Origin: Geobacter sp.
GTDB lineage: Bacteria > Desulfobacterota > Desulfuromonadia > Geobacterales > DSM-12255
NCBI GenBank assembly: GCA_009684525.1
Contig: WKKR01000001.1
Span: 1,116,001-1,180,000 of the forward strand
Direction of reading: 5' to 3'
DNA length: 64,000 bases
Below the pieces are notes generated by a model. It was not told the origin of the DNA and ran no database searches. It saw nothing but the letters and a program-made list of their open reading frames with translations. Numbering within the stretch: the first letter of the stretch is position 1; every line of letters starts with the position of its first letter. Position numbers and translations under genes: made by a program. This document shows positions 27,311-36,213 of the stretch, in pieces.

Positions 27311-28036
27311 ATGGATACCTTTGCACATAAGGACCATAAGGACATTCTGGAGATCATGCATGAAGACCTGCAACGTGCGCTCAAGAAGCCACGCAACCAG
27401 CGTCGATGGGGCATGGCCATCGACCTGAAGAAGTGCATCGGTTGTCACGCCTGCACCACCGGCTGCATGTCGGAAAATCTGACGCCGCCGGACATTCATT
27501 ACCGGCCGGTCAAGGAAGAGGAGATCGGCGAATTTCCCAACGTCTCCATGCGCTTTTTGCCCCGCCCCTGCATGCAGTGCGACGCCCCCACCTGCACCTC
27601 GGTCTGCCCGGTCACGGCCACGTACAAAAGGGACGACGGCATCGTTGTCATCGACTACAAGAAATGCATCGGCTGCCGCTATTGCCTGGTGGCTTGCCCT
27701 TATGGCGCCCGCTCCACCGATGTCGGACACTTTTACACCGGTGACATGAAGGGGCAGACCTATGAAGTGGAGAATTCGGGGGAATACGGTAAGACCTTCA
27801 AACGGAAAAGCCACTGGCACTCCCCCATCGGCAATGCCAGAAAGTGCCACTTCTGTATCCACCGCATCGAAAAGGGCGAACTGACGCGCTGCACCACCAC
27901 CTGCCTGGGGCATGCGACCTATTTCGGCGACCTCAACGATCCGCAGAGCCTTATCGTCAAACTGGTCTCCAAATTGAATGTCTTCAGATACAAGGAAGAA
28001 CTGGGAACAAAGCCATCTGTCTTCTACATCGTCTGA
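27311..28036 (+). CDS. Four-cluster ferredoxin subunit, PsrB/DmsB-like
   Basis: 241 residues from ATG 27311 (AAAGGAG upstream). Four cysteine motifs are visible: [39 protein letters not shown] and CHFC with CTTTC about 11 residues later. This is the DmsB/PsrB/NrfC layout with four [4Fe-4S] clusters. It connects the NrfD-type anchor to the molybdenum subunit. There is no signal peptide, so it would travel with the Tat-exported partner. Confidence 0.93.
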   Translation: MDTFAHKDHKDILEIMHEDLQRALKKPRNQRRWGMAIDLKKCIGCHACTTGCMSENLTPPDIHYRPVKEEEIGEFPNVSMRFLPRPCMQCDAPTCTSVCPVTATYKRDDGIVVIDYKKCIGCRYCLVACPYGARSTDVGHFYTGDMKGQTYEVENSGEYGKTFKRKSHWHSPIGNARKCHFCIHRIEKGELTRCTTTCLGHATYFGDLNDPQSLIVKLVSKLNVFRYKEELGTKPSVFYIV

Positions 28037-28144
28037 TCGCCACGGAAATGTTGTCGCTAACATTTCCGGCACAGAAGGTGCTTGATTGTCAGATACGTAT
28101 CCGGTAAAATCCGGGCAATAAAACCAGCATTAAGGAGGAATCAC

Positions 28145-28345
28145 ATGAAGAGAATCATCGCACTGCTTGCTGCCGCACTGCTCACCCTGAGCCTCTCCGG
28201 TCTTGCCTTTGCCGAAGAGCCGAAAAAGGACGAAGCTGCCGCAAAAGAGGTAAAGAAAGACGCCAAGAAGGACAAGAAAGACGCCAAAAAAGAAAAAAAA
28301 GACGAAAAAAAACCGATGAAGAAGAAAGAGGCTGCCGGCTGCTAG
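28145..28345 (+). CDS. Small exported lysine-rich protein
   Basis: 66 residues from ATG 28145 (AAGGAGG upstream). A signal peptide (MKRIIALLAAALLTLSLSGL then AFA) is followed by about 40 residues dominated by Lys, Asp, Glu and Ala, ending A-G-C. Low-complexity and strongly basic, with a single C-terminal Cys. It lies 108 bases after the Psr-like operon and just before its terminator. No function is known; it could be a periplasmic metal, anion or protein-binding accessory. Confidence 0.7.
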   Translation: MKRIIALLAAALLTLSLSGLAFAEEPKKDEAAAKEVKKDAKKDKKDAKKEKKDEKKPMKKKEAAGC

Positions 28346-28373
28346 GCCGCCCCAGGCCGTTGCTACAATAAAA

Positions 28374-28404
28374 CCCCGGATGGCCTTGCCATCCGGGGTT
28401 TTTT
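28374..28404 (+). terminator. Rho-independent terminator ending the Psr-like operon
   Basis: CCCCGGATGG, a CCTTG loop and CCATCCGGGG form a ten-pair stem (28374-28398) followed by TTTTTT. Confidence 0.95.
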
Positions 28405-28446
28405 CATGCAGGTGCAACTCTCCTCAGCAGGTTTCCGCAAAGGGAA

Positions 28447-29838
28447 CTATTTGCTGATCTCCACGCTGCCGTCATCGAAGAAAAGTTTGGCATTCAGGAA
28501 ATGGATGTTGGTATAGCCCTTTGCCTTGAGGGTATGATAGGCCATCTCTGCCTGGGTGCCGGTGTTGCAGTAAGCGACGATCTTCTTGTCCTTGGGGAGC
28601 TTTGCCAGGTTCTGGTCGATATCGGCTGCCGGGATGTTCACTGCCCCCTTGATCGACCCTTCCTTGACCTCTTCGGGCAGCCTGACATCCACAAGAATGG
28701 TGTCCGCCGGGATGGCAGTCAGGTATTTCCTGAACTCCTCGACGTCGATCTCGCCCGGCTTCGGCTTGGGCACAAAAACGATCTTCGTTGCGAGCGCGCC
28801 GGTTGCCACCGGCAGTTTCGCCTGCTCCCATCCGGCAATGCCGTCACGCAGCACAACCACGTTCGCATAGCCGGCTTCGGCGATCTTTGCAGCCACAGAC
28901 GCAGCATTCTCCGTCCCATCCGCATCGTATACGATGATCGGTGCCTTCATCTTCTTGTCGGGCAGCGATTTGAGCGACTTCTCGTCCACTTCCGTAAAGG
29001 TCACCGCTCCGGGGATGAAACCCTTTTCTGCCGCCGCTGGCTTACGGGTGTCAAGCAGGACGAACGGCATATCCTTGTAGGCATCCTTGAAATCCTTTGC
29101 CAGGGTTACCCCGTAGTGCTTGTTGAACCATTCGGGCATCCCTTCGACGAAAACCTTGGCATTGGTGTACCCAAGTTTTTTTGCCTTCTGCAACGAACCG
29201 GGGCTCATGTTGCAGGTGACGCCGCTGCAGTAGAAAATGACCAAGCTGTTCTTGTCCGCTGGCAGACGGTCAACCATCTTGTCAAACTGGGGAAACGGCA
29301 GGCTGATTGCCGTGGGGATGGCTCCCTCCTTGAACTTGGGACCGGGGCGGGAATCGATCAGGGTATATTTTCCCTTCTGCGGCCCCTGTGCCACGAGCTT
29401 TTCCACGTCGCCGCTAGAGATTTTCTCGGCGTCTGAGATTTTGACCGGCGGCTTGGAGGAGACAACCTGGGCGTACTTGGAGCCATCCTTCTCAGTATAC
29501 TCGATACGGACTTCGTGCCCCTTCTTGATACTCCGCAACTGCTTCTCCACGTCGCCCTTCTCACCCGTGTTCAGCACCTGCAGTTTGCTCTTGTCGAACT
29601 TGAGGATCTCTGCACGGTTGTCGACCTTCAACTGGATCGACGATGATTTCATGGCAACGCTTTCCCAATGCCCGCGCAGGTTATTGGCCTGCGGCTTGTG
29701 GCAGTTAAGACATATCTTGGCATCTGAGGGGAGTGCCGATGTCTGATCGGCTGCAGTTGCAACCGACCATGATACCATCAGTGCGCTGAATGCCAGCGAA
29801 CCGGAGATGAATCGCCAATGCCTGTTTCGTTGAACCAT
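28447..29838 (-). CDS. Exported monohaem protein with three rhodanese domains
   Basis: 463 residues. After a signal peptide (about 1-30) comes one c-type haem site, C43-L-N-C46-H47, then an OB-like segment (about 65-130). Three rhodanese domains follow: about 140-240 with Cys204 (and Cys209) in FYCSGVTCN; about 245-345 with Asp305 where the catalytic Cys should be (VYDADGTEN), so probably inactive; and about 360-460 with Cys424 in AYCNTGTQA. It acts in the periplasm and could couple sulfane-sulfur binding to electron transfer. Divergent from the bc-type operon and convergent with the Psr-like operon. Confidence 0.87.
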   Translation of the reverse strand: MVQRNRHWRFISGSLAFSALMVSWSVATAADQTSALPSDAKICLNCHKPQANNLRGHWESVAMKSSSIQLKVDNRAEILKFDKSKLQVLNTGEKGDVEKQLRSIKKGHEVRIEYTEKDGSKYAQVVSSKPPVKISDAEKISSGDVEKLVAQGPQKGKYTLIDSRPGPKFKEGAIPTAISLPFPQFDKMVDRLPADKNSLVIFYCSGVTCNMSPGSLQKAKKLGYTNAKVFVEGMPEWFNKHYGVTLAKDFKDAYKDMPFVLLDTRKPAAAEKGFIPGAVTFTEVDEKSLKSLPDKKMKAPIIVYDADGTENAASVAAKIAEAGYANVVVLRDGIAGWEQAKLPVATGALATKIVFVPKPKPGEIDVEEFRKYLTAIPADTILVDVRLPEEVKEGSIKGAVNIPAADIDQNLAKLPKDKKIVAYCNTGTQAEMAYHTLKAKGYTNIHFLNAKLFFDDGSVEISK

Positions 29839-30026
29839 GTACTACCCCCTTTTCATTTGTTGTGGCTGTCTGTTTACCTATTGCTATCGTCGGAGGATCA
29901 TGCCAATATTCATCAACCAATTTATATTACTTTTGTAATATTTACCAGAAAAATGGCATAATTGTCATAGTTATACCGGAATTATTTCACTTGACAACCG
30001 AACACCGGAAAGCGACCATCCCCTCC

Positions 30027-31895
30027 GTGTCAGCACGCCTTCACTCGACAAGCGCATGGCTCGTCCGCGCACTTTTCATCGGCCTCGTCATCTGGGGAAA
30101 TGCCGGTTGTTCGCCCCCCGCACCGCATCGCACATCGTGCCTCGCCTGTCATAAAGGGATTGAGACGGTCTCGCCCAGTCATCCCGAGTGTCCGGGATGC
30201 CATGGCGGCAACGATAAGCAGTCTGGCGCCAAAGAGGCACACCGGGGCATGCTCGGCCCCAGGAACCCGTCCGACCATCGGAACTGGGAAAAGGGGTGCG
30301 GCCCCTGCCACCCTTATCAGCTGGGGCGTCTGCGGGGAAGCCTCATGTACACCAACACCGGCATGATCCGCAACATTCAGCTGACCTGGGAGGGAGCTGA
30401 CGGCAAGCTGTACGCCACACGCGGCGGGGACACCTTCGACGCCACGGGAAAACCGCTGAAACTCAAGCCGGTAGAGGAACTGGACAACCTCTCCGGCGCA
30501 CTCTATCGTAAATTCTGCTCCCGCTGCCATATCGGAGCGGAAGTCGGCGACTCAACCGGTTCCAGCCATGCGGGAGGATGCGCTGCCTGCCATTTCCCGG
30601 TCAACGACGACGCGACCTATACCGGGAATGACCGGGAAATGCGGAACAGGAAACCCTACTCTGCAACTCACCGGATGGAGCCGCTCCCCCCGAACCAGGT
30701 CTGCAGCAGGTGCCACAACCGGAGCGGCAGAATCGCCCTTTCCTACCAGGGGCTCTACGACGGCAACAACGGTCATGTCCCCACCAGAAGCGGGCAGTCC
30801 GGTCCCGTCCCCCTCTCCGGGAACCGGAATGCCGTGCATATCGCTCCCGACATCCATGCCGCTGCCGGCATGGAATGCATCGACTGCCATACCTCGCGCG
30901 ACATCATGGGGGACGGCTACAGCTATCAGAACCTCTACCACCAGGTGGAGATTGCTTGCGAAGACTGTCACGGCGGGACCGCCCCACCCACCTACCGGGT
31001 GATAACCGGTGATGGCGACGAAGCGGTACGCGAATCCCGCGGCTACAAGATGCAGATGCGCCCCGGCATGGCCATGGTGCTCACTGCCAAGGGGCGCACC
31101 TATTCCAACGTGTTCGTGAAGGATGGCAAGGTGCAGGTACTGGGGAAACGGAGCGGCAAGATCTTCACCGCCAAGGTCGTCACCGGCACCCCGGAACATA
31201 CCGTCGTCGGCCACCAGCGGCTGGAATGCCACTCCTGCCATTCGCGGACCGTGGTCCAGTGCTATGGCTGCCACACCACCTATGACCTGAGGGAAAACGG
31301 CATGGATTTCATCACCGGGGAAAAGAGCCCCGGGATGTTCTCAGAAACCGAAGACTACCGGATGCTCTACCCTTTCCCACTGGCAGTGAACCAGCGCGGC
31401 CGGATTTCCGCGGTCACACCCGGTTGCCAGACCTTTATCACGGTGATCGACGAAGAAGGCAACAAGCTGCGCAACGAAGACGTGGCCCACTTCAAGGGGA
31501 AACGACAGCTCAGGTTCGCGCCATTCTTTTCCCACAACACCGGGAAAAAGGCGGTCGGCTGCCGCGAATGCCACGCCAACCCCCGATTTCTCGGGTTCGG
31601 CCAGCATGTGATCGAGGGCGCAGATATCATGGGCACGCTCATGTGCGACAAGTGCCCGGACAAACCGCTGGACGGATTTCTCACCATGGACGACGGCCGG
31701 GTCCGGGCCTTTGCCGCCATCACCCGGGAGCATTCTCGGCCCCTGAACAGCGGCGAGGTCCGCAGGGTCTTCAAGGTCAACCTCTGCATCACCTGTCACG
31801 ACAAGGCGCGGGACAAGGATGCCATTTACGCGAAAAAACTGGAGTATCGTGCGCTGGACGACACTGTACATAAGCGCCTGCTTGGTCGCCCTTAA
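30027..31895 (+). CDS. Dodecahaem c-type cytochrome, first gene of the bc-type complex operon
   Basis: 622 residues if started at GTG 30027; TTG 29991 and ATG 29862 in the same frame are alternatives and no RBS is decisive. A hydrophobic segment (WLVRALFIGLVIWGNAGC) serves as signal, possibly lipoprotein. Twelve CxxCH motifs are present (CLACH, CPGCH, CGPCH, CSRCH, CAACH, CSRCH, CIDCH, CEDCH, CHSCH, CYGCH, CRECH, CITCH). One further motif is degenerate, CDKCP, near nucleotide 31645. It overlaps the next cytochrome gene by 47 bases. It is probably a periplasmic electron conduit of a quinol-oxidising complex. Confidence 0.85.
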   Translation: MSARLHSTSAWLVRALFIGLVIWGNAGCSPPAPHRTSCLACHKGIETVSPSHPECPGCHGGNDKQSGAKEAHRGMLGPRNPSDHRNWEKGCGPCHPYQLGRLRGSLMYTNTGMIRNIQLTWEGADGKLYATRGGDTFDATGKPLKLKPVEELDNLSGALYRKFCSRCHIGAEVGDSTGSSHAGGCAACHFPVNDDATYTGNDREMRNRKPYSATHRMEPLPPNQVCSRCHNRSGRIALSYQGLYDGNNGHVPTRSGQSGPVPLSGNRNAVHIAPDIHAAAGMECIDCHTSRDIMGDGYSYQNLYHQVEIACEDCHGGTAPPTYRVITGDGDEAVRESRGYKMQMRPGMAMVLTAKGRTYSNVFVKDGKVQVLGKRSGKIFTAKVVTGTPEHTVVGHQRLECHSCHSRTVVQCYGCHTTYDLRENGMDFITGEKSPGMFSETEDYRMLYPFPLAVNQRGRISAVTPGCQTFITVIDEEGNKLRNEDVAHFKGKRQLRFAPFFSHNTGKKAVGCRECHANPRFLGFGQHVIEGADIMGTLMCDKCPDKPLDGFLTMDDGRVRAFAAITREHSRPLNSGEVRRVFKVNLCITCHDKARDKDAIYAKKLEYRALDDTVHKRLLGRP

Positions 31896-33105
31896 CATCG
31901 GCCTTGGCCATGCAGCGGAAAACTGCCGCGTCTGCCACCGCGTGGAGATGGCCGGCGCGCATCGTTCCCTGGCCTGCCTCTCCTGCCATGTGAGCGAATC
32001 CGCAACGGTTGCCAATCCTGCCGCCGCCACCGGTGAGGCAGCCCCGTGCAACAGCTGCCACCGCGGCTTTGCTGCCATTTTCGACCATGTCATGGCCACG
32101 CGCAGCCGGGAGCGGGCCTTTGCCGACCGCAGCTTCACCAAAGTCGATCCGAATTTCTACCGCAAGAACTGCAACTCGTGCCATCTCAAGGGATGCCTGG
32201 ACTGTCACCAGGGGGGAGGACACCGGATCGGCACGGCGAGCGCCGACCTCTGCCTCAACTGTCATCGCGGTTATTTCGTGGGCAACGACTACTTCGGTCG
32301 CGCCCCCCGTGAGGACAGTCTCCGCTACCAGCGGGGCAAGCGCTTCCAGGGGGAATACTACCTCACCATGCGCCCCGACATCCACGCCGAGAAAGGGTTG
32401 ACCTGCGGCGACTGCCATTCCATGCAGAGCCTGGCCCAGGGGCAAAAAAGCGCCAAGGAGTGCACGGACTGCCACCGCATCAGTAGCCGGCCGGTGGAGC
32501 ACCGGATCAGGGCTCACCTGGAAAAGCTGGAATGCTACGCCTGCCACAGCGCCTGGGCACCCCAGGAATACGGCAGCTTCTTCCTCCGCTTTACCGACAG
32601 CCCGACGCGGGAGGATTTCTGGCTGAAATGGGATGAAACCTCAGGTGAATACCTGCGCAGCGCCTATCTGCGCAAGCAGGACTCGCCGCCGCTCGGCCTG
32701 AACGCACGCGGCAGGATCAGCCCGATCCGACCCCAGTTCATCGTCTATTACACCCATATCGTGAGGGATCGTGCAGAGGGGAGGGAAAACCAGCTGCTGG
32801 CAGCGGAATGGAAGGCCTATTTCCCCCATACCATCCGGCGCGGCACCGTCATGTGCGACGACTGCCACGATTCTCCGCGCCGCTTCCTGTTGGAAAGCAG
32901 CCAGGACCGTATCTACCGGCTGGAGGAAGACGGCATGACCCTGGGATCGTTCTGGGATCAACGGGGCCAGACCGTGATCAACGGAGCGTTCCTGCCGGAG
33001 GCACGCTATCGCCGGCTTTCCGCCCGGACAAACGCTTTTCAGAAAGGCTATCTGGAAAAATGGCAGACGTTCGTCAATCGCGTCGACGGTTCCTCGTCGC
33101 GCTGA
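31849..33105 (+). CDS. Decahaem c-type cytochrome
   Basis: 418 residues from GTG 31849, chosen for GGAG five bases upstream and because it starts directly at the signal peptide (WTTLYISACLVALNIGLGHA). Ten CxxCH motifs: CRVCH, CLSCH, CNSCH, CNSCH, CLDCH, CLNCH, CGDCH, CTDCH, CYACH, CDDCH. The first nine sit in the N-terminal half; the region around 245-350 has a single haem site. It overlaps the previous gene by 47 bases and the Rieske gene by 46. A periplasmic partner of the Rieske/cytochrome b module. Confidence 0.9.
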   Translation: MRWTTLYISACLVALNIGLGHAAENCRVCHRVEMAGAHRSLACLSCHVSESATVANPAAATGEAAPCNSCHRGFAAIFDHVMATRSRERAFADRSFTKVDPNFYRKNCNSCHLKGCLDCHQGGGHRIGTASADLCLNCHRGYFVGNDYFGRAPREDSLRYQRGKRFQGEYYLTMRPDIHAEKGLTCGDCHSMQSLAQGQKSAKECTDCHRISSRPVEHRIRAHLEKLECYACHSAWAPQEYGSFFLRFTDSPTREDFWLKWDETSGEYLRSAYLRKQDSPPLGLNARGRISPIRPQFIVYYTHIVRDRAEGRENQLLAAEWKAYFPHTIRRGTVMCDDCHDSPRRFLLESSQDRIYRLEEDGMTLGSFWDQRGQTVINGAFLPEARYRRLSARTNAFQKGYLEKWQTFVNRVDGSSSR

Positions 33106-33452
33106 CCGCCGGCATTGCCGCACTGGCGGGGCTCGGCCGGTTTCTGCGCCCCCGAAAGGTCCCGCAACGGGAGATCCTCAGCGCCCCGCTGGCCGACATC
33201 CCGGCTGACAGCGCCCTGGTCTTCCGCGAGGAGCGGGTAGCGGTCGTCCGCAGCGAAAGCGGCTACTATGCACTGAGCCTGGTCTGCACCCACCTGGGCT
33301 GCACCGTCTCGGTCGGCGCCAGCGGGCTCTTCTGCCCCTGCCACGGCAGCGTCTTCGACAGGGAGGGGCGCGTCGTCAAAGGGCCGGCCACCAGGCCGCT
33401 TCCCCGTCTCACGGTAGCGGTCAGGGGAGACCGGCTGGTCGTTTCCGGCTGA
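33060..33452 (+). CDS. Rieske [2Fe-2S] protein
   Basis: 130 residues from ATG 33060. A twin-arginine-like signal and anchor (RRRFLVALTAGIAALAG) is followed by the Rieske motifs C76-T-H78-L-G-C81 and C92-P-C94-H95-G: ligands C76, H78, C92, H95 and disulfide C81/C94. Shorter than mitochondrial Rieske proteins, similar to small bacterial bc/b6f types. It passes electrons from quinol at the cytochrome b to the multihaem cytochromes encoded upstream. Confidence 0.95.
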   Translation: MADVRQSRRRFLVALTAGIAALAGLGRFLRPRKVPQREILSAPLADIPADSALVFREERVAVVRSESGYYALSLVCTHLGCTVSVGASGLFCPCHGSVFDREGRVVKGPATRPLPRLTVAVRGDRLVVSG

Positions 33453-33468
33453 GAGGAGAAGTAATCGC

Positions 33469-34089
33469 GTGTTCCGAGATTTTATCCGCCATCTCTTTCC
33501 CCGAGTGGTCCTGAAGAGGAACCTGGCCATCTCCTATACCTTCTGCCTGGGAGGGCTCGCCTTTAGCGCCTTTCTCCTCCTCATGGCATCGGGGGTGCTC
33601 CTGGCCTGCCACTACCAGCCCGCACCGGAACGTGCCTATGCCTCCATCCTGGTCCTGGAACGGGAGGTCTGGGGAGGGCTCTACCTCCGGAGTCTGCACC
33701 GGCTCGCCTCGCACCTGTTCCTGATCCTCCTCTTCCTGCACACCCTGCGAGTGCTTCTCACCGGAGCCTACCAGCGCCCCCGCCAGCTCAACTGGGTCAT
33801 CGGCTGCTGCCTCCTCGGCATCGGGCTCTTCACCGGATATACCGGCTACCTCCTGCCGCTGGACCAGCTTGCCTACTGGGCCACCCAGACCGGCATGGAG
33901 CTGCTCCTGGCTCTGCCGTTAGGAAGCATCATCCATGGCATCCTCGTTCCCGACCAGGTCGGGGCGCCGCTGTCGCTGCTCCGCTTCTACATCCTCCATG
34001 TCGCCATCCTGCCGGTGGCGATCCTTGCCCTCTCCTGCCTCCATTTCTACCGGGTGAGGAAGAACAAAGGAATTCTCCCCTACCTATGA
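33469..34089 (+). CDS. Cytochrome b, N-terminal (b6-like) subunit
   Basis: 206 residues from GTG 33469 (GAGGAGAAG upstream). Four membrane helices carry two bis-histidine haem b sites: His77 and His91, paired with His177 and His192. The 15-residue spacing of the second pair is the b6f-type, not the 14 of mitochondrial cytochrome b. The C-terminal half is encoded as a separate gene, as in b6f complexes. Overlaps the next gene by four bases. Confidence 0.94.
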   Translation: MFRDFIRHLFPRVVLKRNLAISYTFCLGGLAFSAFLLLMASGVLLACHYQPAPERAYASILVLEREVWGGLYLRSLHRLASHLFLILLFLHTLRVLLTGAYQRPRQLNWVIGCCLLGIGLFTGYTGYLLPLDQLAYWATQTGMELLLALPLGSIIHGILVPDQVGAPLSLLRFYILHVAILPVAILALSCLHFYRVRKNKGILPYL

Positions 34090-34520
34090 CACCAGATCGT
34101 TACGGAAAACAGGATTTCATCAAGAGTTCGCCCCACTTCTTCCGACTCATCTACGGCGCGCTGCTCATTTTCCTCGTCCTTGCCCTCTGCGGCGGGGTCC
34201 TGCTGCCGGCCCCCCTGCTCGGCCCGGCCGATCCGGGCAACCCGCCCAACCCGGCCAAGTCGGCCTGGTTCCTCCTCTGGATCCAGGAACTGGTCAGTTA
34301 CAGCACCGTTCTCATCTACCCTGCCCTGGCCACGGGGCTCCTCTTCCTCCTCCTCCCCTGGCTGCCGCTCCATCGCCACGCCTGGCGCGCCTCCTGGCTG
34401 CCGCGCGGACAGCTGGCCGTCAACATCATCACCTTGGCCGTCTTTAGCCTGATCATCATCCTCACCTGCGTTGCCGCATACCTTCGGGGGCCCCAATGGT
34501 CGTTCGTCACGCCATTCTGA
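34086..34520 (+). CDS. Cytochrome b, C-terminal (subunit IV-like)
   Basis: 144 residues with three hydrophobic helices (LLIFLVLALCGGVLLPAPLL; LVSYSTVLIYPALATGLLFL; VNIITLAVFSLIIILTCVAA). A proline-rich loop (ADPGNPPNPAKSAW) matches the segment after the first helix of subunit IV in b6f complexes, close to the quinol site. No haem ligand expected. Translationally coupled to the b6-like gene (ATGA) and overlapping the tetrahaem cytochrome gene by 25 bases. Confidence 0.88.
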   Translation: MTPDRYGKQDFIKSSPHFFRLIYGALLIFLVLALCGGVLLPAPLLGPADPGNPPNPAKSAWFLLWIQELVSYSTVLIYPALATGLLFLLLPWLPLHRHAWRASWLPRGQLAVNIITLAVFSLIIILTCVAAYLRGPQWSFVTPF

Positions 34521-35284
34521 TTTTTCCTCTACTGGCGGCCCTCTCCACAGACGCCTTTGCCGCGAGCCTGGCCTGTCTCACCTGCCACCCGCCCCACCAC
34601 GTGGAGTTGGGCAGCTGCACCGGCTGCCACCGCGGCGACGGCCGTTCCCTGCGCATGGAGATAGCCCACCGGGACCTGGTCCCCGGCAACCTTGCCCGAC
34701 ACCGGCTCCCCAACGACCCGGCAGTTGCCCGCGGCACGGAATGGCTGAAAAAAGCGGCCTGCCGTCGCTGCCACACCACCAACGGTACCGGCAATCGCCT
34801 GGCCGGCAACCTGGACCGCCTCTCGCACCGCCATCCCCGGACGCTCCTGGCATCCATCCGTGAACCGGTCGCGTTCATGCCCGATTTCCGCTTCGACGAG
34901 CCGACAGCCGCAGATCTGGTGAATGCCATCCTGGCAGGTGCGGCAAAGCAGAGGGGAAATGCCGCAGAGCCGCCGCTGGTGGTCCGATTCAGTAAAGGGG
35001 ATGACCTGCGGGAGAACATCTTCGTCAAACGGTGCGGCGGCTGCCACCGGATGCTGACAACGCGCCTCGGGGGGGTGGGCAGAGGGGATGTGGGACCGAA
35101 TCTCTCGGGTCTTCTGACAAAGTTCTACCCGGCGAACTATGGACGGGGTGAGCCCTGGACCCGGGACCGGCTGGAAAAATGGCTGGCGAATCCGCGGCAG
35201 AGCAGGCCCCTGGCGCGGATGCAACCGGTAAAACTGGAGAAAAAGGAGTTTCGGGGCCTGCTGGAGATGTTTGCGGTACGGTAA
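34496..35284 (+). CDS. Tetrahaem c-type cytochrome of the bc-type complex
   Basis: 262 residues. Signal peptide 1-23 (ending AFA). Four CxxCH motifs: CLTCH, CTGCH, CRRCH near residue 90 and CGGCH near 180. The last lies in a class I cytochrome c-like domain (CGGCHRML then GPNLSGLLTKFYPANY and MQPVKLEKKEFRGL, where the Met may be the distal ligand). It is the last gene of the six-gene operon and would carry electrons out of the complex. Geobacter has several such Cbc-type complexes; which one this corresponds to was not determined. Confidence 0.9.
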   Translation: MVVRHAILIFPLLAALSTDAFAASLACLTCHPPHHVELGSCTGCHRGDGRSLRMEIAHRDLVPGNLARHRLPNDPAVARGTEWLKKAACRRCHTTNGTGNRLAGNLDRLSHRHPRTLLASIREPVAFMPDFRFDEPTAADLVNAILAGAAKQRGNAAEPPLVVRFSKGDDLRENIFVKRCGGCHRMLTTRLGGVGRGDVGPNLSGLLTKFYPANYGRGEPWTRDRLEKWLANPRQSRPLARMQPVKLEKKEFRGLLEMFAVR

Positions 35285-35315
35285 GCCCTGCCAGAGAGAA
35301 CCGCCAGAGCCTTTC

Positions 35316-35900
35316 TCACCTGGCCCCGACGATCTGCACCACCGATGCCAGGCCGGTGTGGTACGTCCCCTCCACGACCTCCCGCACGATCTCGCAGGCA
35401 TGGACCATCTTCAGCCCTGCCAGCTCAGTACGCAGATCGGCCAGCGACATGAGCAGCTCCACGTTTGGCGGGCCGCCGGTGCCTCGTCCGAGCTGCTGCG
35501 GTGTGAAACCTTCGAGGATGAAGACCCCTCCCGGCTTGAGCCCCCTGACCACGGCACTGTGAAGCGGCACGCGCAGCTCCCGCGGCAGATGGCAGAAAAT
35601 GGAGACAATCCCCTCCCAGCTAGCAGGTTCTATGGGATAGTCACGCAGATCGGCCAGGACGGTGGTTATGGTAACTCCCTGCTCGACGGCAAGCTGCTGC
35701 GCCTTCTCCAACCCCACCTCGGAAGAATCCACGGCAACCACTTCGTAGCCACAGGATGCAAGGAAGACTGCATTGCGTCCCTCCCCTTCGGCAAGGCAGA
35801 GCACCCTCCCCGGGGGTATCGCCCCGGACATGGAAACAAGAAAGTCGTTGGGTTTCGTGCCGTAGATATAGCCCGGCTGGCTGTAACGCTCATTCCACAT
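35316..35900 (-). CDS. Class I SAM-dependent methyltransferase, TehB-like
   Basis: 194 residues. It starts MWNERYSQPGYIYGTKPNDF, a TehB/tellurite-resistance-type N-terminus. SAM-binding motif I is VLCLAEGEGRNAVFLA, followed by the acidic end of beta-2 (VVAVDSS) and a V-L-A-D-L-R motif. Full length for the family. Some relatives methylate tellurite, selenite or thiols, others unknown small molecules. Convergent with the bc operon (31-base gap). Confidence 0.88.
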   Translation of the reverse strand: MWNERYSQPGYIYGTKPNDFLVSMSGAIPPGRVLCLAEGEGRNAVFLASCGYEVVAVDSSEVGLEKAQQLAVEQGVTITTVLADLRDYPIEPASWEGIVSIFCHLPRELRVPLHSAVVRGLKPGGVFILEGFTPQQLGRGTGGPPNVELLMSLADLRTELAGLKMVHACEIVREVVEGTYHTGLASVVQIVGAR

Positions 35901-35948
35901 GAATATGCTCCGGAAAATAGCAGTAATGCAGGCAGGTGCGATACGTCG

Positions 35949-36212
35949 TCAGCTCCGGGAAGAATCCCGCTGCATCCGCTCGATCGTCTGCCTGATCTCT
36001 CCCAGGGTAACCCCGTCGCCGAAACAGCCGACCCCGGCATAGGGATCGTAGTCATGCAGCTGCCGGAGCAGGGTCTGCAGCTCCCCTTCTTTTCCCTGCA
36101 GCAGCTCCGAAGATGCGGCTACGGCATCGATCTCCGCCAGAAGGGCCTCGGGGAGGTCTTCGTGGTTATGGGCCGCTGTAACTATCTGCACAATGAGCCC
36201 GCCGATCGTCAT
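35949..36212 (-). CDS. Small uncharacterised protein
   Basis: 87 residues from ATG 36212 (AGAGGGATG upstream), directly after the stop of the BASS transporter gene, so co-transcribed. Predicted mostly helical, with one Cys in YAGVGCFGDGVTL and no signal peptide or membrane segment. I do not recognise a family. Its position suggests a role linked to the transporter and DUF302 protein. Confidence 0.6.
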   Translation of the reverse strand: MTIGGLIVQIVTAAHNHEDLPEALLAEIDAVAASSELLQGKEGELQTLLRQLHDYDPYAGVGCFGDGVTLGEIRQTIERMQRDSSRS

Positions 36213-36213
36213 C

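Noticed and set aside
29862-30026. ATG 29862 as the start of the dodecahaem cytochrome
   Set aside because: It would place 55 extra residues before the signal segment and lies in the divergent AT-rich promoter region without an RBS.
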